Below, piece by piece: positions 35,098 to 46,419 of a DNA stretch of 64,000 bases. Below the pieces are notes generated by a model that searched no databases, was not told the DNA's origin, and was given only the letters and a program-made list of their open reading frames with translations. The position numbers and the translations under genes were made by a program. Where the stretch lies: NCBI GenBank assembly GCA_009602725.1, contig WELB01000039.1, positions 386,351-450,350 of the forward strand. Reading direction: 5' to 3'. Origin of the DNA: Spirogloea muscicola. Taxonomy: Eukaryota > Streptophyta > Zygnematophyceae > Spirogloeales > Spirogloeaceae. The stretch's first letter is position 1; every line of letters starts with the position of its first letter.

Positions 35098-35138
35098 TAA
35101 ACCCTATACCCTAAACCCTACACCCCTAAACCCTTTAA
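35098..35138 (+). repeat. Interstitial telomere-like tract
   Basis: Degenerate CCCTAAA units (TAAACCCTATACCCTAAACC, then CTACACCCCTAAACCCTTTA). About five to six units, too degenerate to be a chromosome end. Confidence 0.85.
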
Positions 35139-36961
35139 GTATAAATCTGGGGGCGCCGGCACCACCGTAAGGTAAGCACCAAGAAGAGTGCGGCCGAAGC
35201 ACCAAGAAGGGGCGGCAATCGGGTCGCCGATTTGCCGCCGCTTTCCCCCCACGTCCGCCAGCCAAGGACCCGCGAATTGGGGCATGGGGGGGCGGGGGCC
35301 CGGCCCCCCGCCCCACCAGGTGCTACAAGACAGCGTTGCTCAGGTGCCAGAAATAGCACCAGGTGCTAGCCGCAGAGGCGGCGCTTGCGACTGGGTCCCA
35401 GTGGGGCCCCGCTGCGCCGCGGTCACAACCGGAGGAGGGGTGGCCCAGTTCGGGCCTGCCCCACGAATTTGGAGCTCGTTTCGAGCTGTCCCGCGGGGGG
35501 CGACGAATTAAATCGGGGCTCTTTACCTCTCAAATCCGGTCCCACGCCCCAGACCTCATCCATTCCCGTTAGATGGCCTCTCCCAGCCTTAGCCTCACCT
35601 CGCAAGAGCCGTTTGATTGCAGCCCGTTAGCAATCGGCTCGCCACCTTGACCGCTGCTCGCCGGGAAGACTAGCAGCTCGGCAAGTGTCCGGACGTCGAC
35701 GCCCACTCTCAGGTGCCTGCTCCCATAGTGCTCCCAGGCCGTGCCAGTGAGAGCTGGTCAGTGTCGGCCGCCGCATCAAGCTGTTGGGGCTGCGGCGTGA
35801 GAAGAACTCAGCTCATCGAGTGGTTCCTGACTTGTGACTGATAAGCTGCGATACCGCCACCTGCCATTGCAAGTTCCTCTTCCTGGACTGGACGTCTTAA
35901 ACCTCCGCAATCCTTAGCCACATGCAATACACCCTTATCGTTATCCCCTCTCTTTTCATGCGTTCACGCTCGCTGCCCACTCCCATCACACCGTCCTGCG
36001 TGCCGCCTCCGCACTCTCTGTGAGCACAGCTTACGACACAAGCAGGTTGGTACATCCGCCTGTGCCAACTATGACCTTTCCTCGGTCAACTAGCTGGCTT
36101 CTCCTCTGCCTCCACTAGTCTTTGTAGGCCTAGTGCTACACTTCATTTTCAGCTTGAGGCCACACCCCAAACCCCACCTGCTTGCATCTGCCCACTGCTC
36201 GTCCCTGTGCTTCTCGGCGTCAAATGCACGACCCGATCAAGACTGTGGCACCCGCATCAGGGGCATCAGCCAGAAACATGCATGTACATGGTGGTCGCCA
36301 TTCCCCAGCCCAACCGAACGTGCCCGTGACAAGTTTCAATTCAATTCTGAATCTAGCAGCAAAGAAATTGTATAACAGAGCTGGTGAAAAAAGATGGGCT
36401 CATCTTTTTTGAAAAAAGATGAGCCCTAATGCTGGCAGAGCCAAGCATAAAAAGATGAATACTAGGATAAAGCTGAAGTACTGCTAAAATGAGTGCCGAT
36501 CTGGGCGTCAACTAAGCTCTTGCAAGGAGCTGCTGCGAACGTGTACGTAGAGCCAGGGGCAAATCCCCAGAAAAGGCCTGCCCAAAGCGCAGCCAAGCAG
36601 GTGGCGGAGCAGCATGATCCTGCTGACTGTGATCAGACCTCGTCTACAGCGAGCAGGATCAGTGCTCCAGTCGCCTTGGTTGCGTTTGTGCATACTGGAA
36701 GGCCCCTGGCAAAAGGCGGGCACAAGCGGCAAGCCGCGAAGCGGCAATGCCAGCTAAAAAACTCAAGACAAGCTTGAGTGGATATCTCAGGCTATCTTTA
36801 ACCAGGAGAAAATTGCATGGATGGTGGAGGCTAATGGAGGAAAGGTTGGTGCTGTTGCTGGTGCCATCGTCCAGCAGCTATATGTACAAGTTCCGAGCAT
36901 CAAGCACCAGAGTAGCTCTTTCCAGCCAGTATAGTAGTCGTATATGCCACTGCTTCTGAGA
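35139..36961. other. GC-rich then neutral intergenic region, no gene called
   Basis: 35140-35650 is very GC-rich with overlapping open frames explained by composition. From 35650 to 36961 short frames occur without motifs. A short palindrome AAAAAAGAT..ATCTTTTTT lies at about 36389-36422. Confidence 0.35.
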
Positions 36962-39900
36962 TTACACGCGCACAGTCCTCTCCACAGAGGTCGTCGCGAC
37001 GCCCCAGCCCTCATGCGGGTCATTGGCCACCCAACCACAGCTTGCGATGGAGCGGTTCAGGCTTTGCTCCACGGCATGAGCGAAGTGTGTCACAATGTTG
37101 CCCTGCATCAAGCGGCTCGCCTTGTCAGAAGAATGCGTAGCACACAGGCTCAGATCTACGAAGGCCACTTGCACTGCCATGCATTGCTAGGAAGGCTTAC
37201 TCACGTCATCAGAAGATCCTCTTGATATTTTGGCCTGTAGCTCGTTCAGCTTGTTGTCGAGCTCCGGCATCTTGTTACGCACTTCGAGGTCACTGATCAT
37301 CAGTCTGGAGTCCTTCCTGCCAACCTGCTTCGGCACCATCGAGGGCATCTGCTCCTCGATGACGTAGTCAGCAGACAACAGCTCCTCAATCTTCACCGCT
37401 AACAGCCCATCCCAGAAGGCCTTGCCAGTGGCCTCTCCTGGAGGACTTGCGAGGCTCTCAGGAGACACGCGGCAGAAGTTGGTGGAGGACGACATCCTCT
37501 CCGCCTGGATACCGCTCCCCATGAGATGGTCGGATGTAGAATCCTTGAGTTCGGGCAGGGCTGCTGCGGGTGACGTGGCGGCTTCGCAGGGCTGAGCCGC
37601 CGCCTGCGGCATCCACGACTTGGTGTTGGCATCATCCTTCATGCTCGAGGGGGCTGGCAGGGTGGACTGCGGGGGCTGGTCTGCTGTAGATATGAATGAG
37701 CGCGAGCCTGGCAACGTGCTGAAGGCGAGGAAGGCCAGGCGCATGGCGTGCCCCGGATCTGGTAGGGAGGGACGCCCCAGCTGCAGCTTCACAGTCTCCA
37801 TGTCCGGCTCGGCTGAGCTAGACTGAGCAACAGCAACTGCGTCCCCCGTCTTGACAGAAGTAGCCCGGGCGCCGTCGGCCTTGGCCAGCTGCTCAAATTG
37901 GCGCGCCGCCAGCTGCCTCTCCTCCTCGCTGGTCGGGAAGAATTGCACAGGCGCCGCTGGCCGCGCGTCTACCAGTCCAGTGGACTCCTGGGAGTTTGCT
38001 CGCCTCAGTTTGGGCTTCCTCTGTGCATTGTCGGAGGAGTCGTCAGCTGTGCTGACCGCCTCACTGGACACCGCCGACGACTGCGAGCGTTTCAAGCCCG
38101 TGATGGCAGGCTGGGAGGTGCTGCCACGATCTGGTTTAGTACCTTCAGACACTGCCCTGGCCAGCAGCGGGGTGTCCTGGATGGACCAGAACAGGGGCTG
38201 GGCCGGCGCTGACATGGTCCTGAGTGGCACAGGCAGCACCTTGTCATCATCGTCCGACTGTGCAGTCTGGCTCAACTCCTGGACAAATGCTGGCAGACAG
38301 ACGCCAGCGGTCTTGTACAGGTTCTGAAAGTCCTCCCGGAGAGCTGTAACAAGGGCCGGGTCTTCCGGCTTCTGCAAATTCAAGCCCAGCAGCTCGGAGA
38401 CATGTCAGACTTGTGCATTAACCATGTGCTGATGTCGAGACGAGGGTGTCGGAAGGAGAGTCAAGCCAAATTTGACGAGGCCAAATCAATGAGCGACTGT
38501 CTAAATGTAATGATTCGTCAGGGCCAGTGCTGCATACTCCTCGTTGTCAAGGCAGCCATGCATGGGACTAAGCATCCACATAGACGCTCACATCTGCAAA
38601 GGAGCCCAGCTGCAAAGCTCCACCAAGGACGGGTACGATGGCAACGGTCTGCAAGAGCAGCCAGCAAACCAGCAACCTCAGCTGACTGCGTTGGAATACC
38701 AAAGAAATTCAGGCTGCAAGCCTTAGTCACTGGGATGCAAGCAGAACCTGAGTGCAGGTGCATTAGGGGGCTGGCTCACCTTGATGCCCGCCTCGAACTG
38801 CGCCGTCCAGATGGCAGGGGGTTGCTGTCCAGTACAGAAAGACCGATGTTGGTGAGTAAGGCCCAAGTGCGCTTGAGGAGGGAATGTGCATGTGCCAAGA
38901 CCACCGCGCCAGAGAACTTAGGGTCACCTAGCCAGCAGGATAAGCGGGAGCGCAGTGGAAGCTCACCTTGCTCTCGAGTTGGACTGCGTTGACAGCCTCA
39001 ACGACCTTCTGCTCGCCGTTACGATGCACCCACTCGTGCTGCTGAGTGGACGACGCCGTGCCGATGAGCCTGCAGGGCCAACGCCAAGCGACGGCGACAC
39101 AACACTCGTTAACCGGATACCCAAGCCACCCTTCCAGAACAGGCAACGAGGAGAAACAAGGTGGACTACGTGCACCGTCCCTTGCCACGGAGGCACACAT
39201 GGAAAAGGGGGCTTGAGAAGCGTGTCGAGCACAGTGCAAGCGGCACCAGTCGCTCACCCCTCGCCATGGTTGTAAATCTGGTAACTGAGCTGCTCGTAGG
39301 CCTCCCTCAGCTGCGCCATTATCCCAGGGCTGGGCACATCAATGGGGGCAGCCGCTGCCCCAGACACTCCCGTAGGGCCGCGGTCCGGCGGGGGCATGTA
39401 ACCATCCTCCCACATGAGAACCCTGCAGCCTCAACCTCGTGCTGTCAGCTTCTCAAGCATTCATGCGTGTGAGAGAAAAGCCAAATCTGAGCTTCCGATT
39501 CACGTGTAGGGATTACGACACGTAATTCCACGTTCAATTGTGAGCATGTGACTGTCAGCGAGAGAGCACAACAAGTATCGTTCACTTCGCACTATCAACA
39601 CATGATGCCTATCCTCTGAGCGTGTAAGCGTGCCCAACAGCACCCAGCATACGCTCGACGGGCTCCTGGACAAAGTTCGCGGGCCTCGCCGCACTAAACG
39701 GAGCGACTGTAGTGGAAGGTGGCCTGAACGACGCTGTAATCATGCACGATTGCTCGGCAGGAACAGGGCGCTGCACGGAGAGAGACACTAACCAGTCGTG
39801 CTCGTCGTTCTGGCGGAGATCCATGTGGCCGCCCCTCGTCGGCCTGCAGCGCACATCCCAGGCGAGCACCGTCAGAGGCCTAGCTAGCCGCAGTCCATGC

Positions 39901-40130
39901 AGCGTCCCAGCAGAGGGGCCTGGCGAAGAGGCGGGAGCCCGAGGCGGCAGAGCGAAGGAGGCGAGCCAGCGGCGTGGGAAGCGGCGGTGCAGCAGTGGCA
40001 GGGGCGCTCACAGGCTGCGGGCGCGGGGCATGGCGCGGCGGCGGAGGCGCCAGAAGACGGCGTAGGCCCAGCCGCCGCCGCAGCGGCGGCGGGCGGCGCG
40101 CTGCAGCGCGCGGCGCAGGGCGTCGTCCAT
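36962..40130 (-). CDS. MYC_N-domain protein, RSS3-like (no bHLH seen)
   Basis: Resembles plant RICE SALT SENSITIVE3 and WNK-related proteins, which carry the bHLH-MYC N-terminal domain without a bHLH and act as transcriptional co-factors. Exons in order: 40130-40012 (MDDALRRALQRAARRRCG, GWAYAVFWRLRRR), 39879-39793 (TVLAWDVRCRPTRGGHMDLR), 39422-39258 (VLMWEDGYMPPP, EAYEQLSYQIYNHGEG), 39069-38967 (LIGTASSTQQHEWVH), about 38845-38785 (PPAIWTAQFEAGIK), about 38630-38575 (TVAIVPVLGGALQLGSFAD), a long exon about 38410-37209 (from LLGLNLQKPEDPALV) and about 37110-36962 (GNIVTHFAHAVEQSLNRSIA, ending VERTVRV). The blocks W.YAVFW, MWEDGY, Y.IYN.GEGLIG, W...F..GI.T.A and LQLGS are the MYC_N signature. 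The long exon is Ser/Gln/Pro-rich with a LDNKLNELQAKI coiled segment. Splice phases agree where checked. Confidence 0.8.
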
Positions 40131-40660
40131 GGCGGCGGCGGCGGCGGCGGGGTGAGGCCGGGGTTGTGAGGACGGGGGATCGAGGCCCGCCGGGGTGGGG
40201 GGGGGAGCCCTCCTGGTCGGACCTGGTCAGCGGGCCGCGTGGGCTTTGCCCCCCTCCCCCGCAATCAATGCGCCGCGCGCATGGGGCGGGCAACCCGCGG
40301 GCCCGNCAGGTGCCGGCGGCTGACGGGGCGGGCGGGGCGGATCGGGGGCGCCCGCCACGTGGGCGCGGCGGACGCCCACGTGGCGCGGCGGCCCGTCCAT
40401 GAAACAGAGGTTCAGGTGCCAGGGGGCTGCTCTGTTGCCGGCGGGGCGGCTGCCGGCCCGGGGGGCCGGGGCGTGTTGATATGAGAGCTTCTTATTCCAG
40501 CGGAGGCGGCCCGCCCGCCCGGCTGGCTCCCACCCTGCTGGCGCGGGCCCACCACGTGTCGTGCCCCATTGTGGGGCGGGGCCCGCCCCCTCCCCACGTC
40601 CGCTCCGGGCCGCACGTCTCCTTTTCCCTTTCCCTTTGAACCAACCCCCGCCGCCGCTCG
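40131..40660. other. GC-rich 5' flank
   Basis: Upstream region of the RSS3-like gene with one ambiguous base at 40306. Long open frames on both strands are compositional. Confidence 0.4.
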
Positions 40661-42350
40661 TTTATGTCAGCAGCCGTATCTCTTTCTCAAAGGCTGGAAG
40701 GCAGCCCTCCGCCAGTTCATTCTACTTTGGGCTGGCTTTTCCAGCCCCTATCCTCAATGGGCGAGCCCCTTCCTCCGCCGCCTTCCAGGCCCCCTCCGCC
40801 GGCTGCGACACGTCCGCCTCACTTGCTGGGGCGAAGCTTCACCCCGGGTGCCCCTCCCCCTTGACCCTTTTGACCGCTTCTCTTGGGCTGGCCATTGACA
40901 GAATGGCCCCTTCCGCCCCCCCCCCTTCGGGAGAACTTTCTCACAACCATCGCTTCGGAAAAGCTGCTCGAATCAGCTGCTTCTCCGCGGTGTGCGCGTC
41001 GAGAAGCAAACGCGCTTCCTGTTGCGCGCCGGAAGCTGTGCCGGTGCCCACGTCAGCTCTTAGGTGATGACTAGAGGTGAGTGGCCCTCCGCAGTAGCCA
41101 CCTGTCCAGCCGAGCAGTCGGCTTGTCGGGGCTTCCCTCTTGCTCTCGTCCGTTGCTGTTGGGCTGCTATTCACAACTAGCTCCTAAATTGGGCTAGTCT
41201 TCACAGCCTTCGCCCCCTTCAGACAGACGCTTCTCTTTTCCTCCTCTTCATGGAGGAATGTCTTCTTTCAGCCCCTGCGCTATGGATGTCTTCGGTGGCT
41301 TCGGCTTTGGCTACTCATCAGCGTGATGTGCGCGCAATAAGCGCCAATTGTGGCGGTGCTCCGGCTCTCAGAGAGGCTGTCAAAATGTATGCGCTCACTC
41401 GTGGTACCAAAATCCCCCCTCAGCTGTGCTTGCCCCTGTTCTTTTGGCGCCTCTTCACCTCGGACTCCGCGTCGTGTAGCCCCATCGCATGCACTCAAAC
41501 TTCTTAAACTGTGTACTTGCTCGGTCGCCTCCCTCTCACTTCGTGCGCATCTTCGAGAAGAAGCAGCTCTTCCGAAGGGACCAAGGGCTGTAAGGGGCTA
41601 GCCGCAACAAGAGATTGCAAGACCCATAATATTAGCCAGAGCGGTCTGAGAGTGCGCTTTCTCTCGCTCTCTTTTGGGGCTGGCCCCTTTCCCTGCGGCG
41701 CTCCCTGGCACATGCCTCACATCTTCGTGCTGGTCGTGCCCTCCTGGCTGCCGCCTCAGGCTCTAGGCGGGTCAATGTCCTTTCTGCTGCAAGTTTCTCC
41801 GACTTGCGGCCGCTGACCAGGCGTGCTGGAGCTGCCCCTACAGACAGTGGTATCTACATCACTCGGCTCCTTCCGACCTTGTCCGTTCACTTACGGGCTG
41901 GTTTCAGAGCCTTCGCCCCCCTCTAGAGTAGCTGCTTCTCATACACCCAGCCATTACCACCTTCGATGGAGGACTTTGACCTTGTTTTTCCCGCAAGCCA
42001 TCCTTGCCTGCTATAGAATGCGGCTATCATTGAGTCTACAGCGCTCCCAGGCACTCGCGATACACCAGCATGCTGGGCGTGCATTAGGCCACGCTAATGG
42101 CTTCCGTGGTGGTGGTCTGGCTCCTCAGCTTAGCTTGTCAGATATGTATGTGCTCACTCGAAGATATTAGTGCCCCCCTTACCCAACTCATTACCCCGTA
42201 ACCGGGACATTTGTCAAGGCTAGAATTGGCCTCCCTTTCAATTCCATGCGCACCGCACTCCTCTCGTTTTTCCTTCTTAGCTTGTTGCCCTGCCGCAAAC
42301 ACTTTGCCTTGCAGTAAAAGAGCTTCTTTAGAATAAGAAGAAGGTGCAAA
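40661..42350. repeat. Repeat island: hairpin repeats and LINE-like ORF ends
   Basis: GGGCTGG-type copies at about 40725-40775, 40885-40950, 41160-41230, 41678-41705 and 41893-41945. Diverged ORF ends on the plus strand: VKMYALTRGTK (about 41385), RALLAAASGSRRV then SFSDLRPLTRR (41735-41820), and RSQALAIHQHAGRALGHANG then SLSDMYVLTRRY with a stop (42040-42170). A GAATTGGCCTCCCTTTCAAT block at 42223 matches the palindrome at 43.1 kb. Confidence 0.5.
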
Positions 42351-42880
42351 GGGCCGAAAGGCGCCAAGACCTCACAGCTACGTGACAGGCTACAGCAAGG
42401 GAAGCTTCATAATCCCGAGTCAGCAGCGCAAGTCGGAGCCACTTGCAGCTTTTTTCCCCCTCAGGACCTCGTCGCCGCCGGGGCCAGCAACTGGCGCCGC
42501 CGGCAGAGGGGCCCCAGCTGGCCACGCCCGCCACGTCGGCCCTGGCCCAATCCCCTGAGGCGGCAAAACAGAGTGCCAGGTGCTCGGCCCCACGGCGGGC
42601 AACAGCGCGCCAGGGGCCGCGGCCAGCGAGGATTTGGGGATTTTTTTTGGACGGAAGCTCCGGCTCCGCCGGAGCTGGGGGGGCCCCCGCACGAGCCCGC
42701 CCAGAATCCGCACAGTGGGCCCCACCACGTCGCGCACGACCCCGCCGCAAGCTGCCACGTCGGCCGCACGTCGGCTCCACCACAATCCCGGGCGCAACTG
42801 TTCAGTTTGAGTTCCCCCCGGCTGGCCTGCGCCGTGCTGGGCCCCCCCCTAGCAGCCCCGCCTCACCTACAAACAAGCAG
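42351..42880. other. GC-rich stretch, no gene called
   Basis: Overlapping open frames on both strands with Pro/Ala/Arg-rich translations. I see no family. Confidence 0.35.
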
Positions 42881-42884
42881 AAGT

Positions 42885-43012
42885 AGCTCCTCTTGCGCTC
42901 TTCATCAACGTGCAGGGCGTGCTCTAAGTCAGGCCTCCGGCTTTCGTGGCGGCGCTCCAGCTCCCCAAGTTAGCTTGTCAGATTTGTTTGTGCTCACCCG
43001 TGGGTACTAATG
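42885..43012 (+). mobile_element. LINE-like ORF end
   Basis: Plus strand ALHQRAGRALSQASGFRGGA, PQVSLSDLFVLTRGY, stop at about 43008-43010. Same tail family as 33.1 and 42.1 kb; the 3' region differs from copies A-D, so this is a separate subfamily. Confidence 0.5.
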
Positions 43013-43075
43013 TCATCTTAGGTACCTTAGATTAGGTCTCCGTGTTATGTAGCATTGTTTAGTCTGCACTCGACT

Positions 43076-43215
43076 GCCTGAACAATGTATTGGCTTGAAT
43101 TGGCCTCCCTTTCAATTCATGCGCCCCGCGCGCTTTCTCTCTCTTGCGAAGAGACAAGGCGCGCGGGGCGCATGAAATGAAAGGGAGGCCAATTCAAGCC
43201 AGTACATTGTTCAGG
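43076..43215. repeat. Near-perfect palindrome with 57 bp arms
   Basis: GCCTGAACAATGTATTGGCT ... GCGCCCCGCGCGC (43076-43132) faces its inverse (43159-43215) across a 26 bp spacer, with only a couple of mismatches. Single-arm relatives lie at 42223-42262, 44435-44500 and 23185-23230. Confidence 0.85.
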
Positions 43216-43600
43216 CGAGAGAAGCGAACAGCCCCTTCCCAAAGAGAAAGTGCTCGCCCATGAAGAGGAGGGGCTGGCAAATCCAGTCCAAAAGAACTGG
43301 ACGATGGCCATTCCCAAAGGCATTCCCTGTAGGATCATTTGTAACCTCTAGTCAGGAGCGGCAAGTCAGAACAACTCTTTGAGTCGCTGCTGTAGCGATT
43401 TTCTGGCCCCTTCGAACTGCTTTCACTATTTCTCTGGGCTGGCCAATCACAGCCATCGCCCTTTATTGCAGGAGTCTGCTTACTCTGAAAGTAAGGCGAT
43501 GGCTGTGAACGATAGACTCTTCCAGTAGAGGGCAATGGCTGTAATTGGCCAGCCCAGAGAAAATTTTATAGACTTTGAAGGGGCCAGCTCATGAGTGGGA
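43216..43600. repeat. GGGCTGG hairpin repeats
   Basis: Copies at about 43255-43325 (minus), 43405-43465 (plus) and 43520-43585 (minus). The last two face each other, so this part is itself an inverted repeat around 43490. Confidence 0.6.
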
Positions 43601-43845
43601 AACTGCTCTTGTTATGTAAGGCAATGGCTGTGAGGGGTGTCATGAGATATCCCGTCGGTGGCTTATTCGTGTCGGTCTGACAAGGCAAGTAAGGTGGCTG
43701 CACCCGTGGACATTAAAGGCACGTCACCTATCCATGAATGTGGACCAGGAGTCGCGCTCTCGGCACCTCCAGCTCGACCCCGGTCAGGTAAGTGAGCAGA
43801 TGCCGCCGCGCCGTCGATCGTCATCGGCGATTGGACTTCATCCTA

Positions 43846-43986
43846 CCATCCCAACCGCTCAACCACAGCGCCAACCTGCCGCTGAGCCGTCGATATGGCA
43901 TCAGCGAGCCAACCCCAACTACCATCCCAACCGCTCAACCACAACGCGGACCTGCTGCTGAGCCGTCGATATGGCATCAGTGAGCA
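43846..43986 (+). repeat. Tandem duplication, unit about 75 bp
   Basis: ACCATCCCAACCGCTCAACC followed by GAGCCGTCGATATGGCATCA occurs twice in direct order (43852 and 43923), with small differences in the Pro-rich middle. Confidence 0.75.
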
Positions 43987-44289
43987 GTCCCCATCCTTTG
44001 CCGCTCGTACCGCTCAAAAGGCCTCAAAGCGAAGCCGAAAAGCCCTTAGGCCCGCTCTGATGGGGATGACCCACACTGATGGGCGAAGGCGGGTACCGGC
44101 CAGGCTAGCGGCGGGTAAAGGTGAAAGGGCGAGGGAATAGCAATCCCAGGCTACACTGGCCTTGGGGATTAAGGGTGGAGGGGCAGAGCAGCAATAGCGG
44201 TCTCAGGGCTACACTGGCCTTGGGATACTTACTAATATTGACCCCACAGTAGATACTACTCAGCAGTGGGTCTCCGCACACTTATCATG

Positions 44290-44590
44290 TGAAATTTGTC
44301 ATCGAGAAGACCAATCAGCAACAATGCTGTTGTGTTCCACTTGTAACAAAGGATGGCATCTACATTGTCTTACATTGTCTTTTCATGTAGCCACATTCTT
44401 TGCGCTGCATTCTTTGCACTTTCTGCATTTTCTGCCTGAACAATGTAATGGCTTGAATTGGCCTCGCTTTAATTTCATGCGCACCGCGCGCCTTCTCTCT
44501 TACGCCACCACTCACAAGCATACCTTCCGATGATTGGTTCTGCGATGCCTGTATGGCTGCTGACCCAACTCTTCGGCCTGGTCAGGACTC
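44290..44590 (+). other. PHD-finger-coding pieces around a repeat
   Basis: Plus strand about 44290-44352 encodes CEICHREDQSATMLLCSTC then NKGWHLHCL, a Cys4-His-Cys half of a PHD finger. About 44500-44585 encodes LPPLTSIPSDDWFCDACM, the usual second half. Between them lies a piece of the GAATTGGCCTC repeat (44435-44500). No surrounding gene is recognised; it may come from a mobile element, since PHD fingers occur in some retroelement ORFs. Treated here as a broken remnant. Confidence 0.6.
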
Positions 44591-44629
44591 ATAGTTGGGG
44601 GGGGGGTAATTAGCCACCCATCCATCACA

Positions 44630-44855
44630 AGAAGAAAGTGCTCGCCCATTGAGAATAGGGGCTGGAATAACCAGCCCGAAAAAGAATGAACAGAGTACGA
44701 GAAGGGGGCCAGGGGAAGCGCTAAGTAACAGAAACAAAGCTGCTACGAGACACTCAGTAACCCCTGCTAAGCAGCCGCAGATCAGAGATGCTGGGCTCCT
44801 GGAAGTGGGTCCCCTGGCCAGAGCCAGAGGCAGCAGCGAGGGCAAGCTCACAGTT
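44630..44855 (-). mobile_element. LINE-like 3' end, same subfamily as 17.9 kb
   Basis: Minus strand from about 44850: RALAAASG, then ISDLRLLSRGY and a stop near 44760, then the GCCCCCTTCTCGTACTCTGT 3' region and a GGGCTGG hairpin repeat at 44640-44700. Element similarity to the 17.9 kb copy ends at CAGCAGCGAGGGC. Confidence 0.5.
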
Positions 44856-46419
44856 TTCAAGATTATTCTATCGCTCTGACATCCATTTAGCCAGATACTT
44901 TCATTTCTCGTTTTTTCCGTTGCTTTTTTGTTTTCTCTCCTAATGCGGACGTTGCCAACCACGTGGACTTGGAAATGTCACCTGATTTCTTTACAACCCT
45001 GCCGTATCGACATTCCCTGGCAATCGACACTATATGGCACGACAGGGGCCAGCCCATTAGAGATGAACAAGGTCTGAAGGAGCAACAGGAGTATGTTGGC
45101 GGTTCGCATGGGCTGGCCCTTGGCAGCCTTCGCCCCCTTGGGAAGAGCTTCTTCTCCAATTCTCTCCTCCTTTCTTCCTTCTCTTTGAAAAAGAGTGACA
45201 TCGAAGAACTTCTACTCGAAGGGGCGATGGCTGTGAAAGGCCAGCCCAGAAATTTTCGACAAGGTGTCCAAAGGGACCGGAAAGCGGCAGTGGCTACTAC
45301 GACTGGGCAGGAGTGCCAAGCCGCGGCAGTACATCGTTCATGCTGAAGACAAAGCAAAGTGCGTCGCTGTACCACAAGGAGGCGATGGCTTTGTATGGCC
45401 AGACTTCAGAAGGAATGGCAAGTTCCAAGGAGGGAGGCCTCAACACGAAGATAAGAAGAGCAACTTCACCACACCTTTATTGCTCCCCGCCTCCTACGCC
45501 AACGACGCCGCTAGCGATAAGGCCTGCAGGCCTTTGGCGTGGCCCGTCACCAAGTGCCCTCCGCGGCTCCTCGTCGCAGGCCAATCATACGTCGCCTCAT
45601 TTTGGAAGACCTTCGCCTTCTCCCCCACAGGCGCTCCACCTTCTCCAGGCAGTCGCTCATAGCAAGCAGAGCCTGTGGGCTGATCGCACACAGCATCACC
45701 ATCTCTGGGCTCGGGCCCCTGCATCCGACCCCCATTCACTGTGAAAAAGCTATTCCAGTGCTTTGATCAAAGAACGACTATCAAGAAAATGTTGCCCTGC
45801 TTCCAATCATAGCTTGAGCATCCAGTTTCAGGTTGAGCCCCTATGCATGCAGCAAGCTCACTGCCGGCGCGCCAGGCTCTCGCTCAATCAGTGCCGACCA
45901 GAAGGCCACCGACCGAGGGCCACTGCTTAGCAGGCTGTCAGAGGCACACCTGCAGCCAGGAATCAAGCGATAGTAACTGTGGCATGTAGACGTGCCGAAA
46001 GGCCAAAAATGCCTGCTACCTGGGAGCCCAACCTGGGACGCATGCCACCTTAGATCTCTGCTGCTTAGAGTAGCAAACCCCAGCCAGCTGACGAGAAGTA
46101 TGAAGAGAAGTAGGCATGCATGGAATACTTGGACTGGAAACGTCCATTGTGGCTTGAGCCTACCCACTCCACTCTACTCTGCGCACTTATCTATTAGATA
46201 CACCCCGGCCATCCCCCTGCAAATTCACAAAGCGAGCTCCCCAAGTAATGTAGAGTGAATAATGTGCCATTTTAGAAGCTTCACATGCTTGAAGCAGGGA
46301 AGCTTCCAAGGGCAGTAGGAGGAGGGAAAAGGGGGAAGCGTCATGAGCACAGTTGGCGAGTGCAGAGGGAGGCGAGTCCCCTATCCAAATCCCTCTGCTG
46401 GGCGGCCCAGCGAGATAAT
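44856..46419. other. Repeat remnants, then no gene called
   Basis: GGGCTGG-like pieces at about 45100-45150 and 45220-45260 (opposite orientations). From 45270 to 46419 open frames show no motif; the right edge should hold the 3' UTR of the ZC3H3-like gene. Confidence 0.4.
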
